A DNA stretch of 64,000 nt, from assembly GCF_043641665.1 (NCBI RefSeq), contig NC_092196.1, positions 13,715,192-13,779,191 of the forward strand. Reading direction: 5' to 3'. The notes under the pieces are model-generated. The model was not told the DNA's origin. It saw nothing but the letters and a program-made list of their open reading frames with translations, and did no database searches. Source of the stretch: Enoplosus armatus (taxonomy: Eukaryota > Chordata > Actinopteri > Centrarchiformes > Enoplosidae). Shown one piece after another: positions 50,467 to 61,746 of this stretch. The position numbers and the translations under genes were made by a program. How positions within the stretch are numbered: position 1 is the first letter of the stretch; each line of letters starts with the position of its first letter.

Positions 50467-52930
50467 TATACTGTTTGATCCACAACCTCAGAAGCCCGGT
50501 GAAATAATCTGTGATATGTCCAGAGACGCTGGTTGTCCTCTACTGGTATGGAAAGCAACCCCCTGCTCACCCTCCACACAACTGTCAGTCTAACTCAAGT
50601 GTGTCGTCTTTGGTGTCTTTTGGACTCTCTGAATAGCCCTCCGCCTCCAGAAGAAGAGTGACGGAAATATGTGAGACCATAAACACTTTTTCCCCCCACA
50701 GATGGAGCGTATGTGTGTGTGAGAGAGGAGGCAAACGAAGCAAGAAAGAAAGTGAGGAGAAGTGGAAGGTGAGCTGGCCTAAGACCATGAAGTGAACCTG
50801 CTCCTCACCTCAATAGCAGCCTCTTCATGATCCACAGCCCCCCTTCATGCAACAAAACGCACTGAAGACGAAACCGGAGAGCCCCAAGACATAATCCACA
50901 GCGCGCCATTTGCAAGGCTAAATATAAGTTGCCTGATTTGCTCTGCACCAGCTTGGTAACCTTGGGAAGCCACATACAGCCCTACCCAGTGACAAATGCC
51001 AATGTGCTCATTAGACCTATAAGACACATCTCCTGTGTGCTCTGCTCCTCGCTTGGTCACACAGTGTAGGGCCCATTAAAAGCCTGATCCACGGGATGAA
51101 AGACCTCCACATGCCAACACATCCCCCCTCCCCCAGACCACCTGTGTGGCTGGTATTCTTTTCTCTGTCTGACCTCCAGAACAAAGACAAACATGTTTAT
51201 TTCAGGGCCTGTGTGCTTCAAGGTTTGCATGCTGAATGAGCAACATTGTTTCTAAAATACCTCAAGGAGGTTTGTGGTGGGAGGAGGGTGAAGAAAAAGC
51301 TGATTGGGAGAAGATCAAAGATGCCTTGCACAGGGTCAACTCATCACCACACATATCTATATTCTAAGGTCTATTTATAACCGGTAGGAGCAGTCCAAGC
51401 CAGCAGCAGAGCAGCGGTATCACTGTTTGCATTCCAAGTTCATTTTTGAAGCTTGTATTAGAAAAACCCCTGTGTCAAACCTAATCCTTTCTTATTCTGA
51501 TGACAACAAGAAATGGGGAAAAACAATCTCAAGTACATGCTGAACTGGACCTACTTCTTTTCCAAAGATGGTAACACTTAAATCTGAGGTGAGATGAATG
51601 CTATAACATTGGACTCTATGGGATCACTGATACTCAGAGCGTCGTGATAAGAGGAACATCATGTTTACATTATCACATTATTTACAATATATTTATGAGT
51701 TACCCGAAGATACATCAAAATACCATTTATTTTTAATGTAATTGAAGATTTGACATTAAAAGAAGAAGTTTGGGAGGACTTTTGTAAATGTGCTATCTTC
51801 CATAATGACTCTAATCTCTTAATTTGCTTTGGGAATACTTTTTTAAAATTTGAATGGCATGCAATGAGGATAAAAAAAATTTAGATTCATATACTGTTAC
51901 TTCATCAATTAAACTGAGCCTTTGTTTTCCTTTCTGTGAACTGCAGCTGGAGGACACAGTGACAGCAACACTTGTACGTCTCTGAAGCTTTTTGTTGAAT
52001 CTGTGTCAGAAAGCTTTTGATTTTTACCACATGCAAATTTTGGAGTGTGTAGGTCTGATTAAATAGAAGATAATTGCCAACTGCAGCACTTGTACACCTC
52101 TTGAGCCAGGAAACAGGATGGTGAAATCGTTGCAGAGCCCAAACACTCTGGACATAACTTATTTCAACTTGTCCCCTCTGGTAGGCGCTACAGAGCATTT
52201 TACAACCAGTGAACAACTAGACACAAGGATCGCTGAAAATCCATTTACTAAACAGATTGTATATTCTGTATATCAATGAACTACCTCTGTATATATATTA
52301 ACTATTACATTAGCCACAATATTTATTCCTGCACACCTTGCACTGGTCTGTCTGGTTCTTGTCCACTGTTGTTGTGTATATATCTATTTTCATACCTACT
52401 TGCTTGTACATAATAGCTGTATGTTTGTTTGCTAATCTCTGTTTAGCTTTGTTGTCATCCGTCTATATTTCCTCCAGTGTACTTGATCTTGTCGCTGTGT
52501 AAATGTACTGAGAGCTAGAGTCAAATTACTTACAACATACACACAGTTGCCAGAGGTGTTTGCAATATAACCTTCATGAAGGTAGGATTTACTGCAGGGC
52601 TGTTGTATGGGAATGTGATCATTTTAGCTAGGTGTACCTCATAAACTGCCAGCTGCCAGCTAAATAAAAAAAAAAGAAAACTGTAAATAAATATATACTA
52701 TAAAGAATCCCAAACATGTATTAATGATTTGATGCCTGCGCATGTGTACTCAAATAAAAAAAAAGACCAAAAGGGCCTATGGATGATGCAAAAAGTAATT
52801 GACTTATTCCAGAAACCCAAGCAAGACCAATTTCACTTGGAACAGCTGCTGTTCACATACAACAGTGTATGTGTCTCTGCCTTTTCATTTAAAGTCAGAT
52901 CTGTCCGCTTTTTGGCGTTTGCTGCGGCTC
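50467..52930. other. Intergenic region between the divergent tecr and dnajb1
   Basis: Holds the tecr 5' flank. A non-coding 5' exon of tecr is possible but not identified. Sequence from 51.5 to 52.8 kb is AT-rich with no gene or repeat I can name. Confidence 0.55.
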
Positions 52931-53005
52931 AAGCGAAACCGGAAGTTGTTGGGAGTGAATCCTCTCGGCTCGGTAATGATGACACACATCAGCTGCATCA
53001 GCTTC

Positions 53006-53018
53006 TTCCAGAAGTTTC
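53006..53018 (+). promoter_or_regulatory. Perfect three-unit heat-shock element of dnajb1
   Basis: TTCcaGAAgtTTC is a perfect alternating array of three HSF1 pentamer cores, 319 bp before the dnajb1 start codon. An ETS-type CCGGAAGT lies about 70 bp further upstream. DNAJB1 (Hsp40) is a classical HSF1 target. Confidence 0.75.
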
Positions 53019-53212
53019 CTCGCACGGTTTTCAGCTCGGCGGCAACACACGGACGCTCCTGCATGTACACGTTGTTTTAAGTTGCGTGGTTTAAGTTAAA
53101 TGACACATTTTCTGCTTGTGTCAGTGAAGAGTAGAAAGTTGTCAACGGACTGTGACAAGTGAGGGAAGCTAACCTTGACAGTTAGCTAGCAAGCTATCGT
53201 CCGCAGCAGTGA

Positions 53213-53233
53213 CGGCGGCGGCGGCGGCGGCGG
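53213..53233. repeat. (CGG)7 in the presumed dnajb1 5' UTR
   Basis: Seven uninterrupted CGG units about 105 bp before the dnajb1 start codon. Confidence 0.85.
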
Positions 53234-53336
53234 AGCCTCTTAACCTGGCCCGCACACGGGACATGCTGGCTGTGAAACTGACGTATCTGCGCGACATGTC
53301 TTTATGAAGTGGAAGAAGAGACCAGAAGTCATTGTA

Positions 53337-55402
53337 ATGGGGAAAGATTACTATAAAGTGCTCGGAATAGCCAAAGGTGCCTCCGAAGATGAGATAAAAA
53401 AGGCGTACAGAAAACAGGCCCTGCGCTATCATCCTGACAAGAACAAGTCTCCCGGAGCAGAAGACAAATTCAAGGAGATTGCTGAAGCCTATGATGTCCT
53501 CAGTGATGCCAAGAAAAAGGACATTTATGATCGCTTTGGAGAAGAAGGTAACTGAACTCCTCTTCCCCTCAACTTGCATGTGTTTTTTGCAGTTTGTACT
53601 TTTTTTTTCATGCAGCTCCTGATGTTGCTGTAATATTGCAGCATTTTGCACTTTCTGGTTCTGTCAAGATGTAGTTGATGCATCCTCCTAACCGGTCATT
53701 GCTGTTTCTGGCATCTTTCTACACACCAATAACCAGACAATGAATATGAGAGAGTGTGTGTGCGCACAATAGGTTCAGCCGGAGAACTTACTGGAAACAG
53801 CGAGTTCTTGCCTGTCCTGCCAGTCTGACACTGGAATGATAATTGTGGTTTAACCAGTTTAAAAACATGCACACGTGCCTTTAGGCTGTGATGTTACTAT
53901 CTATATTGTTATGATGCAGGGACAGAGACAAAATCTGACTTTTAGGCCTTAAAAAGCTGCATTTATACACGAACTAGAGCAGCATGATCATTATTAGTCT
54001 GCAGCTAATGAATACTTTCATCCTCAGATTATTCTCTGGATTTTTGTGGAGATTAATAATTTACAGGAAAAATTAAACATAGGTGAGCGCGTTAATATGA
54101 GCATTTGTTAAGTTCTAACTTGAAACCAGCAATGTTTTGGTGTTTTTACTTGACTGATGACAAAAATTGATCAATCTATTCACTTTTTTCCACTTTCATT
54201 ATTATCATTATTCGCTAAGCTAAAAGCTTCAGTGATTATGATAATTCTCTGTCTGCAGATACTTATTTTCTACTGGAGATTTAAGAGTTTAAAAGGCCTG
54301 ATAACCTGATGTCATCTGATATCTAAATAATCTGAATCTGGTTATTAGAGAATTGGTGACACGGTCTCAAACCCTCATCTGACATGCAGTTTCTTGTTAC
54401 TTATATGTGGATATTGATATCTTCATGTTTGTACATCAATTAAACTGTATTCCCTTCTGTGCTCTGAATATTTGTCCACGTCTTCTTCCTCTTTAGGATT
54501 AAAGGGTTCAACTGGTTGTGGAGGTGGAGGACACAGCGGTTCAACCTACAACTACACCTTCCACGGAGACCCTCATGCAATGTTCGCCGAGTTCTTCGGT
54601 GGCCGCAGCCCCTTCGACCATTTCTTCCCTCAAAATGGGGAGGACGACATGGACATCAACGACCCCTTTGGAGCATTCGGCATGGGGAGAATGGGCGGCA
54701 TGGGCGGGTTTCACAGGTCCTTTAAATCCCACCCAGGAGGCCATCACAGGGCGCACGAGAAGAAGAAGGACCCGCCCGTGGTGCACGAGCTGAAGGTGAG
54801 CCTGGAGGAGGTCTTCTCCGGTTGCACCAAAAAGATGAAGATTTCCCGCAAGAGACTGAACCCGGACGGCTGCACCATGCGGAACGAGGACAAGATCTTA
54901 TCAGTGGACATCAAGCGCGGCTGGAAGGAGGGGACAAAAATCACCTTTCCCAAGGAGGGAGATGAAACTCCCGCCAACATTCCTGCAGACGTGGTGTTCG
55001 TAGTTAAAGATAAGCCCCACCCGGTGTTCAGGAGAGAGGGCTCGGATATAATTTATCCCGCAAAAATATCACTCAGAGACGTAAGTGAGCCCTGACGTCA
55101 CAAAATAAAAGATGCTGTTTAGCTGAACATGAGAGGCTGTGTACTCACTGTGTTTTCCGTCCTCCCTCCAGGCGCTGTGTGGATGCACAGTCAACGCCCC
55201 GACCCTGGATGGCCGGACCATCACTGTGACCTCCAGAGACGTTGTCAAACCGGGAATGAAAAAGCGCATCGCCGGTGAAGGGCTCCCTCTCTCCAAGTGT
55301 CCTGAAAAGAGGGGGGACATGATCTTAGACTTCACAGTAAAGTTCCCCGATAAACTGGGCCAAAGCACTCGAGATGCACTCAAGCAGGTCCTTCCGCCGT
55401 GA
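53337..55402 (+). CDS. dnajb1: DnaJ homologue subfamily B member 1 (Hsp40 co-chaperone)
   Basis: Class II J-protein that stimulates Hsp70 ATPase and delivers misfolded clients in cytosol and nucleus; 341 aa (human 340). Three exons: 53337-53547, 54497-55080 and 55172-55402. The J domain covers 1-70 with HPD at 32-34 (RYHPDKN). A Gly/Phe/Met-rich linker follows ([11 protein letters not shown], then [12 protein letters not shown]), then two beta-sandwich domains ([20 protein letters not shown] onward) and a C-terminal dimerisation segment ending LKQVLPP. No zinc-finger domain is present, as expected for class II. The start is set by the family-typical MGKDYY; an upstream in-frame ATG at 53304 would add 11 unrelated residues. 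A perfect heat-shock element upstream suggests HSF1 control. Confidence 0.96.
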
Positions 55403-56097
55403 CCTGAAATGACAAAAAGTTTAAGTCAACATTTCCTGTGACGATTGAGGCTCAGGGCAGATTTGGTTTCCAGCTGAAGTTTAATTTGACCATCTGAACA
55501 CCAAATCCATATTCTTACCCAGTGTGCAGTCAGTTTAATGAGCGTCAGGCTGACAGAGCAGCTGACTTCACGTTTTCGTTTGAGTAACAGTGTTAAGTAA
55601 CGGCTTGCCACACATTCATGGAGGAAAAGTAAATAGAAAGTATATAATGTGTATATAGATAGATAACCGTGCAAGGTGGGAAGTGATGGTTTGGCTGCAA
55701 GAAGGAGAAACCAGTGTTTTGGGGGGGGTTTTGCACCACTTGAAAATGTAATTTAGTAAATGAGGATTTTTGGGAGTAGCACGCAGCCAGCTAATTAACA
55801 ATACCTCAGGTGCAGTGATGCATGCTCGAACGTAGCTGCAACTACATTACTCACCAGGACGTGATTCTGGTTGCCGACAGATCAAATCGAGGCTGAAACA
55901 CAGAGCGTGGACCCTGAGAAACAGGGATGTGCACTGATCCAGATCCACAAATACTGACTTTATGAAGCTGATCAGCACCGATCAACGAGAAAAACACTTT
56001 TCTTTGTCAATTCAGTGTTTCGTCTACACTCATAGTCACAGCGGGCCGGTAGGAAGAGACATGAAGTTACATATCTGAGTTTAGGGATCAGAAGAGA

Positions 56098-56103
56098 AAT
56101 AAA
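56098..56103 (+). terminator. Candidate dnajb1 poly(A) signal
   Basis: AATAAA about 700 bp after the stop codon. A second candidate, ATTAAA, lies at 56950-56955, so the 3' UTR may extend to about 56.97 kb. Confidence 0.35.
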
Positions 56104-56969
56104 ATCTCTGATGTTTAAGAAGGCACATCTTGCAAAATGTTTACTTTTACAATATCTTGTTTGTCTGGGAGCTTATTACTTACATAACATGTTTGTGGGA
56201 AGACTTTTTGTGCCAAATAATTGTCCTTATGTAATTATAATATGTGTGTGTGTCTACGTTGAGAGCATGTGTGTGTCCTGTCATGTGTGACTGACAAACT
56301 ACTAAAACCTTAAAGCTATTTACTTCATTCGTACCCTGTGAGGACGCCCAGCGTACAGTGTGTGTGATACTTCTCTTCCTCCTCGTCTGATGCGACTCTC
56401 CGGTCGATTCAACTGCTTATTTAATCTGAAGCCAGTTGTTTTATTTTATATTCATGGTATAAACCTGGTGCATCAGGCTAAATATTGCAGAGACTGAGAT
56501 GTGACTTCAAGGCCTGCAGAATATATTTTTGTTCGATTATTCTCACATATCATGTCGTACCCGACAGAATTCGCTCCAAGATGTACAGAATCTGGAAGTA
56601 CGTAGTCTCAAAAAAACTATTGAACTCTGTCACATTTGGCCCCGTGCACCTTTGTCTGTAGGGATGATGGACGTTAGTAAATCAGTTGGTTCACTTTCAC
56701 ATTTTATTAGTTTTGGTGTTGCCTGCTGGAGTTTTGAGTTTCTAATTGACACAAACGTGGTTTAACATGAATGTAGAGATGTGTAATCTCTCTTAAGTGT
56801 AACTTGCAAACATTTTCCCTTTTTTGTTCACGTTGTTTTGAAATTCCTCAGGTTGGGATTCAAGATATTTTGATTTTTAACAACAAAGCTTTTATGAATT
56901 GATAATGTTTAAGAGATCTTTCCTATGCTGTGATGACTTGCATTTCCACATTAAAAGATAGTGGCAAAA

Positions 56970-57935
56970 CAATTGTGGCCTACATGTTTTAGTTATTGAG
57001 GACATCTTAGCAAATTTAATTTAAATGCCTGAAATGTGTCTCCACAGTAGACCTTAATCAATACACTGTTTGTCTTTATGGATCAGTAAACACATTTGAA
57101 GAGTCTGACGTACCAATAATGAAACATAAAAGCTGAAATAATATGAAAAGGATGTTGAACAGAACTAACAATACAACAAAGGCCATTAAAAGTGATTATT
57201 CTATTAATAGAGCAAATTTCATGGTGGTCAGCTTGTTAGACTTCTCTTACTTACTATCTAGAGAAAAGATTTGACAGTAGAAGATTCAAGAAAAAATGTC
57301 AGTTTTTCTTCATGTCTACAATATATATATATTTAAACTTAAGTTGCATAAGGGTGAGATTGAAAGTTAATTAACTTTGTCTGTGTTGTATGCAACATAG
57401 TCTTATATCAAAATGTGATGCCTTTTAACAACATATTTTCACCCATCTGCTGTAGTGTACGCTCAACATCAACATTTGAACAATATCAAGTAAACGGTGG
57501 GTGAAATATCTCTACCGAAAACGACGACGTTTAACTTGAATTATTGTGATTATTACAAACAGCAACACTAGTACAATACAATATTATGATTAAAGAGTAA
57601 TGCATACTGGTTATCATCATGTTTATTACTAGTTACGTTTGAAGCAATATCTATATTAATAATGTACACTTTGCTGTCCGCAATTTGTGCAGACCATCCC
57701 ACCTATCTCCAACCCTCCGACCTCATTGGACAATTTCCTAACAACAGAGATGGTGACATATATCTTTACTTAACTTATACAACGTGAACAAAGCTTTAAA
57801 AATATATCATATTTGTCTGTTTTATCTTTTACAAGAAGAGCACTTCCTTTGCCATTTCCAAATAACAAATTAATTGAAATTTAAGCGTCTTCTTTTGCAA
57901 GGTACATTAGTAGCTGTGTTTACAACAGTCGTGTT
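56970..57935. other. Intergenic region downstream of dnajb1
   Basis: AT-rich; no gene or named repeat recognised before the inverted-repeat pair that begins near 57.94 kb. Confidence 0.5.
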
Positions 57936-57939
57936 TATA

Positions 57940-57955
57940 CACTGCCCTCTAGTGG
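57940..57955 (-). promoter_or_regulatory. CTCF-like motif at the end of a small inverted-repeat element
   Basis: Reverse complement of CACTGCCCTCTAGTGG reads CCACTAGAGGGCAGTG, matching CCASYAGRKGGCRSYR at all 16 positions. Confidence 0.55.
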
Positions 57956-58087
57956 ACACGGTGAGTTACTACATGCATTCTGCTTTTTATATTATTTTGA
58001 AGGTTTAACCGGAAGTATCGCTATGCTATTGTGTCTCACTTTACACTAGTGTCGTTGTAATTACTCACTTCGGCCACCAGAGGACCG
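57942..58087 (+). mobile_element. MITE-like element with terminal inverted repeats, copy A
   Basis: About 146 bp. The left end CCCTCTAGTGGACACGGTGA and the right end (reverse complement CCTCTGGTGGCCGAAGTGAG) form terminal inverted repeats of about 25 bp. The interior has TTATTTTGAAGGTT and AACCGGAAGTAT. There is no coding capacity. A diverged copy lies inverted nearby. Confidence 0.6.
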
Positions 58088-58279
58088 GAAAGCCCGTGAT
58101 TGTAACTACACGCATGACTTTGTCAAAACTAAATAGACGTACGAGAAGAGAGAAATACAGCAGGTTATATATAATAAACCTCGTATCGTTTTTCTCTTTG
58201 ATGAAAAATAGATTCCAACAGTTGTGATATGCACTAACTCGCTGATTACCTTACAGTAAAATCATTATTTTCTTTCTTT

Positions 58280-58414
58280 CCCTCTACTGGCCACAGTGAG
58301 TAACGTCATTTCTAACACATATAACATAGTAATACTTCCGGTTCCAACCTTCAAAATAAAACTCTTACAGTAGATAGAGGTGTAGTGACGCACCGAGACG
58401 ACCAGAGGGCATTG
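58280..58414 (-). mobile_element. MITE-like element, copy B (inverted)
   Basis: Read on the minus strand, this runs parallel to copy A: GCCCTCTGGTCGTCTCGGTG, then TTATTTTGAAGGTT, AACCGGAAGTAT and ACTCACTGTGGCC. The two copies are separated by about 190 bp and could fold back on each other. Confidence 0.6.
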
Positions 58415-58949
58415 CAGACTCACAACTATCAACGCTGTCTTGGCAAGCATCAACTCTATCAAGTGTTAATGCAGGCATTACATGCTAATGTGAACATGTT
58501 TAAAAATAGAACTTTCAAAATTGACAGGAGAGGTTCTTACTCCGCGGTTTATGCCTCTAATGTAGTTAATGATAATACTTGTAACTGTTGACCAACACCT
58601 GGTAAAACGGGTGAAAAAGCTCCTCTAATTAATTGAAAAGTAACGTAAAACAGTACTCATGACTCATATTTCCCCCTCTTTATCGTTTTGCTGAAACACG
58701 AAGTACACACTTTAGAACAATTGTTCCACTGGGAAGTTGGGGTGTACGAGGAAACCTGAAGGCGTCATTGTTCCACCCCTGCTGGGCTGGCTGAGAGCTA
58801 AATCTACAGCAGCATACCGACACACAGATACTGTACTTACCCCACAATCTGCCCCGACCAGGTCAACCTGTCAGGAGCAGATCCGCAAAAGATACTGGAC
58901 TTTCTCTGCAAGCGTAACCTTATTGTTTGACAACTCAGAGCAGCACTGT

Positions 58950-59005
58950 TAGCAGGCTAAGCTAGCAGGAAGAGCTAACGGCAGTTAGCTAAAACTCCTG
59001 CTCCG
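58950..59005 (+). other. gipc1: Probable non-coding 5' exon of gipc1 (end)
   Basis: GCTCCG|GTAAGA at 59005 is a strong donor in the right place, because the coding exon begins at an acceptor (CTCTCCCTGCAG) at 59680, only eight bases before the start codon. The region is dense in GCTAAC/GCTAGC words. The 5' limit is unknown. Confidence 0.45.
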
Positions 59006-59688
59006 GTAAGAATGACTGGCCTGCCATGTTTACTCCCTTCTGTTCAGTCAGCGATCATGGTGAGGCTAGCTAACTAACCTCAGCTGTTAATTTATTACCG
59101 AGGGGGATTAACAGTCACTGATTTAACTAGCTTCCGTTATTAGTAGCAACATGCTAAGTTGCTAGCTACCTGAGAGTTGTCAGTGTTTGTGTTGTTAGAA
59201 GTGAAAGATATTAGGAATATGTGCCTCACAGCTAGCAGCTAACATTAGCTCTATCTGAAGTCCTGACTGTCCGAGGTATAACGGCAGATAGGAGTCATTG
59301 AAACATGTCTTTAATGATAACCAACACTATATACTCCTTTGAGATGTAATGGCTCTGCTGGTATAATGGAGGTGTCACTGCTTTGGTAAATTAAAGAGTT
59401 TCTGTCTCTGTCTTACAGCTGAAGACCACCCACTGCAGGCTGCTGGACTTGACAGATCCAGCTATGTAAACTGCTCTAATGTGTGGATTTGTAAATCCAT
59501 ACAGCACCTGGTTAAGACAGCTTTCAAGCTGTTCTGGAGGACCATACAACCACTGTGACGTAAACCTCCAACAGACCTGTAGCTGATTTGGCTGAACAGG
59601 TGTATGTTGGCCTGGACCGTAGCATAACTCCCCAGAAGCAGCCTCCTCCCCTCCCCTCCCTTCCCTCTGCTCTCCCTGCAGGACTACT

Positions 59689-61746
59689 ATGCCTCTGGGT
59701 TTGGGAAGACGGAAGAAGGCGTCCCCGTTGGTCGAGAACGAGGAAGCGGAGCCTATCCGCGCGGGTCTCAATGTGGCAGGCATGGATGGCCTGGATGGAG
59801 GTGTTGTCGGGCTGGGGGAAGGTGCCACCTCTGAAGGTCTGCCTCCTCCACCCAGCAGCATGCGACCTCGCCTCATCTTCCACACGCAGCTCGCTCACGG
59901 CAGCCCCACAGGCCGTATCGAGGGCTTCAGCAACGTGCGGGAGCTCTATGCCAAGATTGGTGAGGCCTTCGGGATACCACCGTCTGAGGTGAGTCATTCT
60001 GCTGATCGTGATGAGTGTGAGGATGAGTAGGTTTGCTTCACATCACCAGGGGGGAAAGCACTACGGTAAATCTTACTTGATTGATGTGTCCTTCCACAGG
60101 TTATGTTTTGCACACTGAACACTCACAAGGTGGACATGGATAAACTGTTGGGAGGTCAGATTGGACTAGAGGACTTTATTTTTGCCCACATTAAAGGACA
60201 GCGGAAGGAAATCGAGGTGTTCAAAGGAGAGGATGCACTAGGGTTGACCATCACTGATAATGGAGCTGGCTATGCCTTCATCAAGGTGGGAAATGTTAAA
60301 ATGACGAAGAAAATTGATTTCTTTTGTCTGAAGGACCCACAGGAACTATGTTAGGGAATAATTGCTGCACAGTTTTGCATTATTTACTTGTGTTTCGTTG
60401 TTTTCAGAGAATCCGCGAGGGGAGCGTCATCCACCAGATCCAGGTCATCAACGTGGGCGATATGATCGAGTCCATCAATGGCCATCGCCTGATTGGCTGT
60501 CGACACTATGAGGTTGCCAAGATGCTGAAGGAGCTGCCCAAAGGGAAGGAGTTCACCATCAAGCTGGTGGAGCCTCTCAAGGCCTTTGGTAGGTGTGGAG
60601 TCATCTGAGAGACGGGCTTAATTGTGATATTTGTCAGTTTTAGTTCCACAATCTCAGACGAGCAAACATGCTCCTCAACTTCTTCTTCTTCTGCTTTCTC
60701 TTGATGATAACTCAGCACACACCGACTTATTGTCACATGTGGCTATGAAAGCAGTAATTAAGTTTCAGTCGCTGTACTACATGTTTTTTACACTGTATTG
60801 TGGTTCACAGTGTTGCTCCCACATTTGTAGTTGATAATAAAATCTTATTTCATAAAATGAATAGACACAAGCCTGACTTAATGAAACAAGTGCCCTTGCA
60901 GCACATATTAAGCATAGTGTGGCATATTAAGCTGTTTGAGTTCACTTTGGGTCCATTTTCTTCAGTTAGGAAGTGAAACAGGATCATACACGTCCAAACA
61001 AACTGTATTTACTGACTCATAGCTGAAGCACTAATCATCAGAAACGGGCAGTGAGAGCAAACTGACATTGAGTTTGTCTAAAAAGGAGGTCTTGTGGGGT
61101 AAGAAGTGTACCAGGAGGTGGTGTTCAGCACTGGAAAAGCTGGAGAATAACAGTTGGAAATCAGGATTTTTAGGTGTGTGCAAAGTTTTTAGGGATCTCT
61201 GTTTAATCATTGTGTGTAGATATGATCAGCCAGCGGTCTGGAGGGTCCAGGTCTGCATCGGGGGTGCAGCTGGGGACCGGCAGAGGGACTCTGCGACTGC
61301 GCTCTAAAGGTCCTGCTACTGTGGAGGAGCTGGTGAGTGTCTTTACAACACTTGTGGACTAATAACATGCTCCTATATTGTTTGGAAAATGGAAAAGAGT
61401 CTGAGTGTTGGATTTCTCTCCAGCCTTCTGCGTTTGAGGAAAAGGCCATCGAGAAGGTGGATGACCTGCTTGAGAGCTACATGGGCATCAGAGACAGCGA
61501 GCTGGGTATGTGCGTTGGTTGTTAAAGGTGTCCGTTGTGTCACTTCCTGTTTTGTGTTCACTAAATGTTCTCTGACCTCCCTCCGTCTCTTCAGCGGCCA
61601 CCATGGTGGAGCTGGGAAAGGACAAGAAGAACCCGGACGAGTTTGCTGAGGCTTTAGATGAAACCCTGGGAGACTTCGCCTTCCCAGATGAGTTTGTTTT
61701 CGACGTCTGGGGTGCCATCGGCGACGCTAAGGTCGGGCGAGTGTAA
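59689..61746 (+). CDS. gipc1: GIPC PDZ domain-containing protein 1 (synectin)
   Basis: Cytoplasmic adaptor linking receptors with PDZ-binding tails (neuropilin-1, plexins, RGS19) to myosin VI on endocytic vesicles. It has 337 aa (human 333) in six coding exons: 59689-59988, 60100-60285, 60408-60588, 61220-61332, 61424-61505 and 61595-61746. The GH1 region covers about 50-130 and includes [17 protein letters not shown]. The PDZ domain covers about 134-218 with carboxylate loop ALGLTITDN and the later [20 protein letters not shown]. The C-terminal GH2, the myosin VI-binding region in this family, is highly conserved ([20 protein letters not shown] to [16 protein letters not shown]). The [10 protein letters not shown] start is family-typical and directly follows an acceptor. 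It is downstream of dnajb1 on the same strand, as in human. Confidence 0.96.

Noticed and set aside
53304..53336. Upstream in-frame ATG of dnajb1 adding 11 residues.
   Set aside because: The J-domain family starts at MGKDYY; the extension is unrelated and is probably 5' UTR.
58010..58350. CCGGAAGT sites near 58.0 and 58.3 kb as ETS promoter motifs.
   Set aside because: They are part of the two inverted element copies, so their repetition is explained by the repeat.
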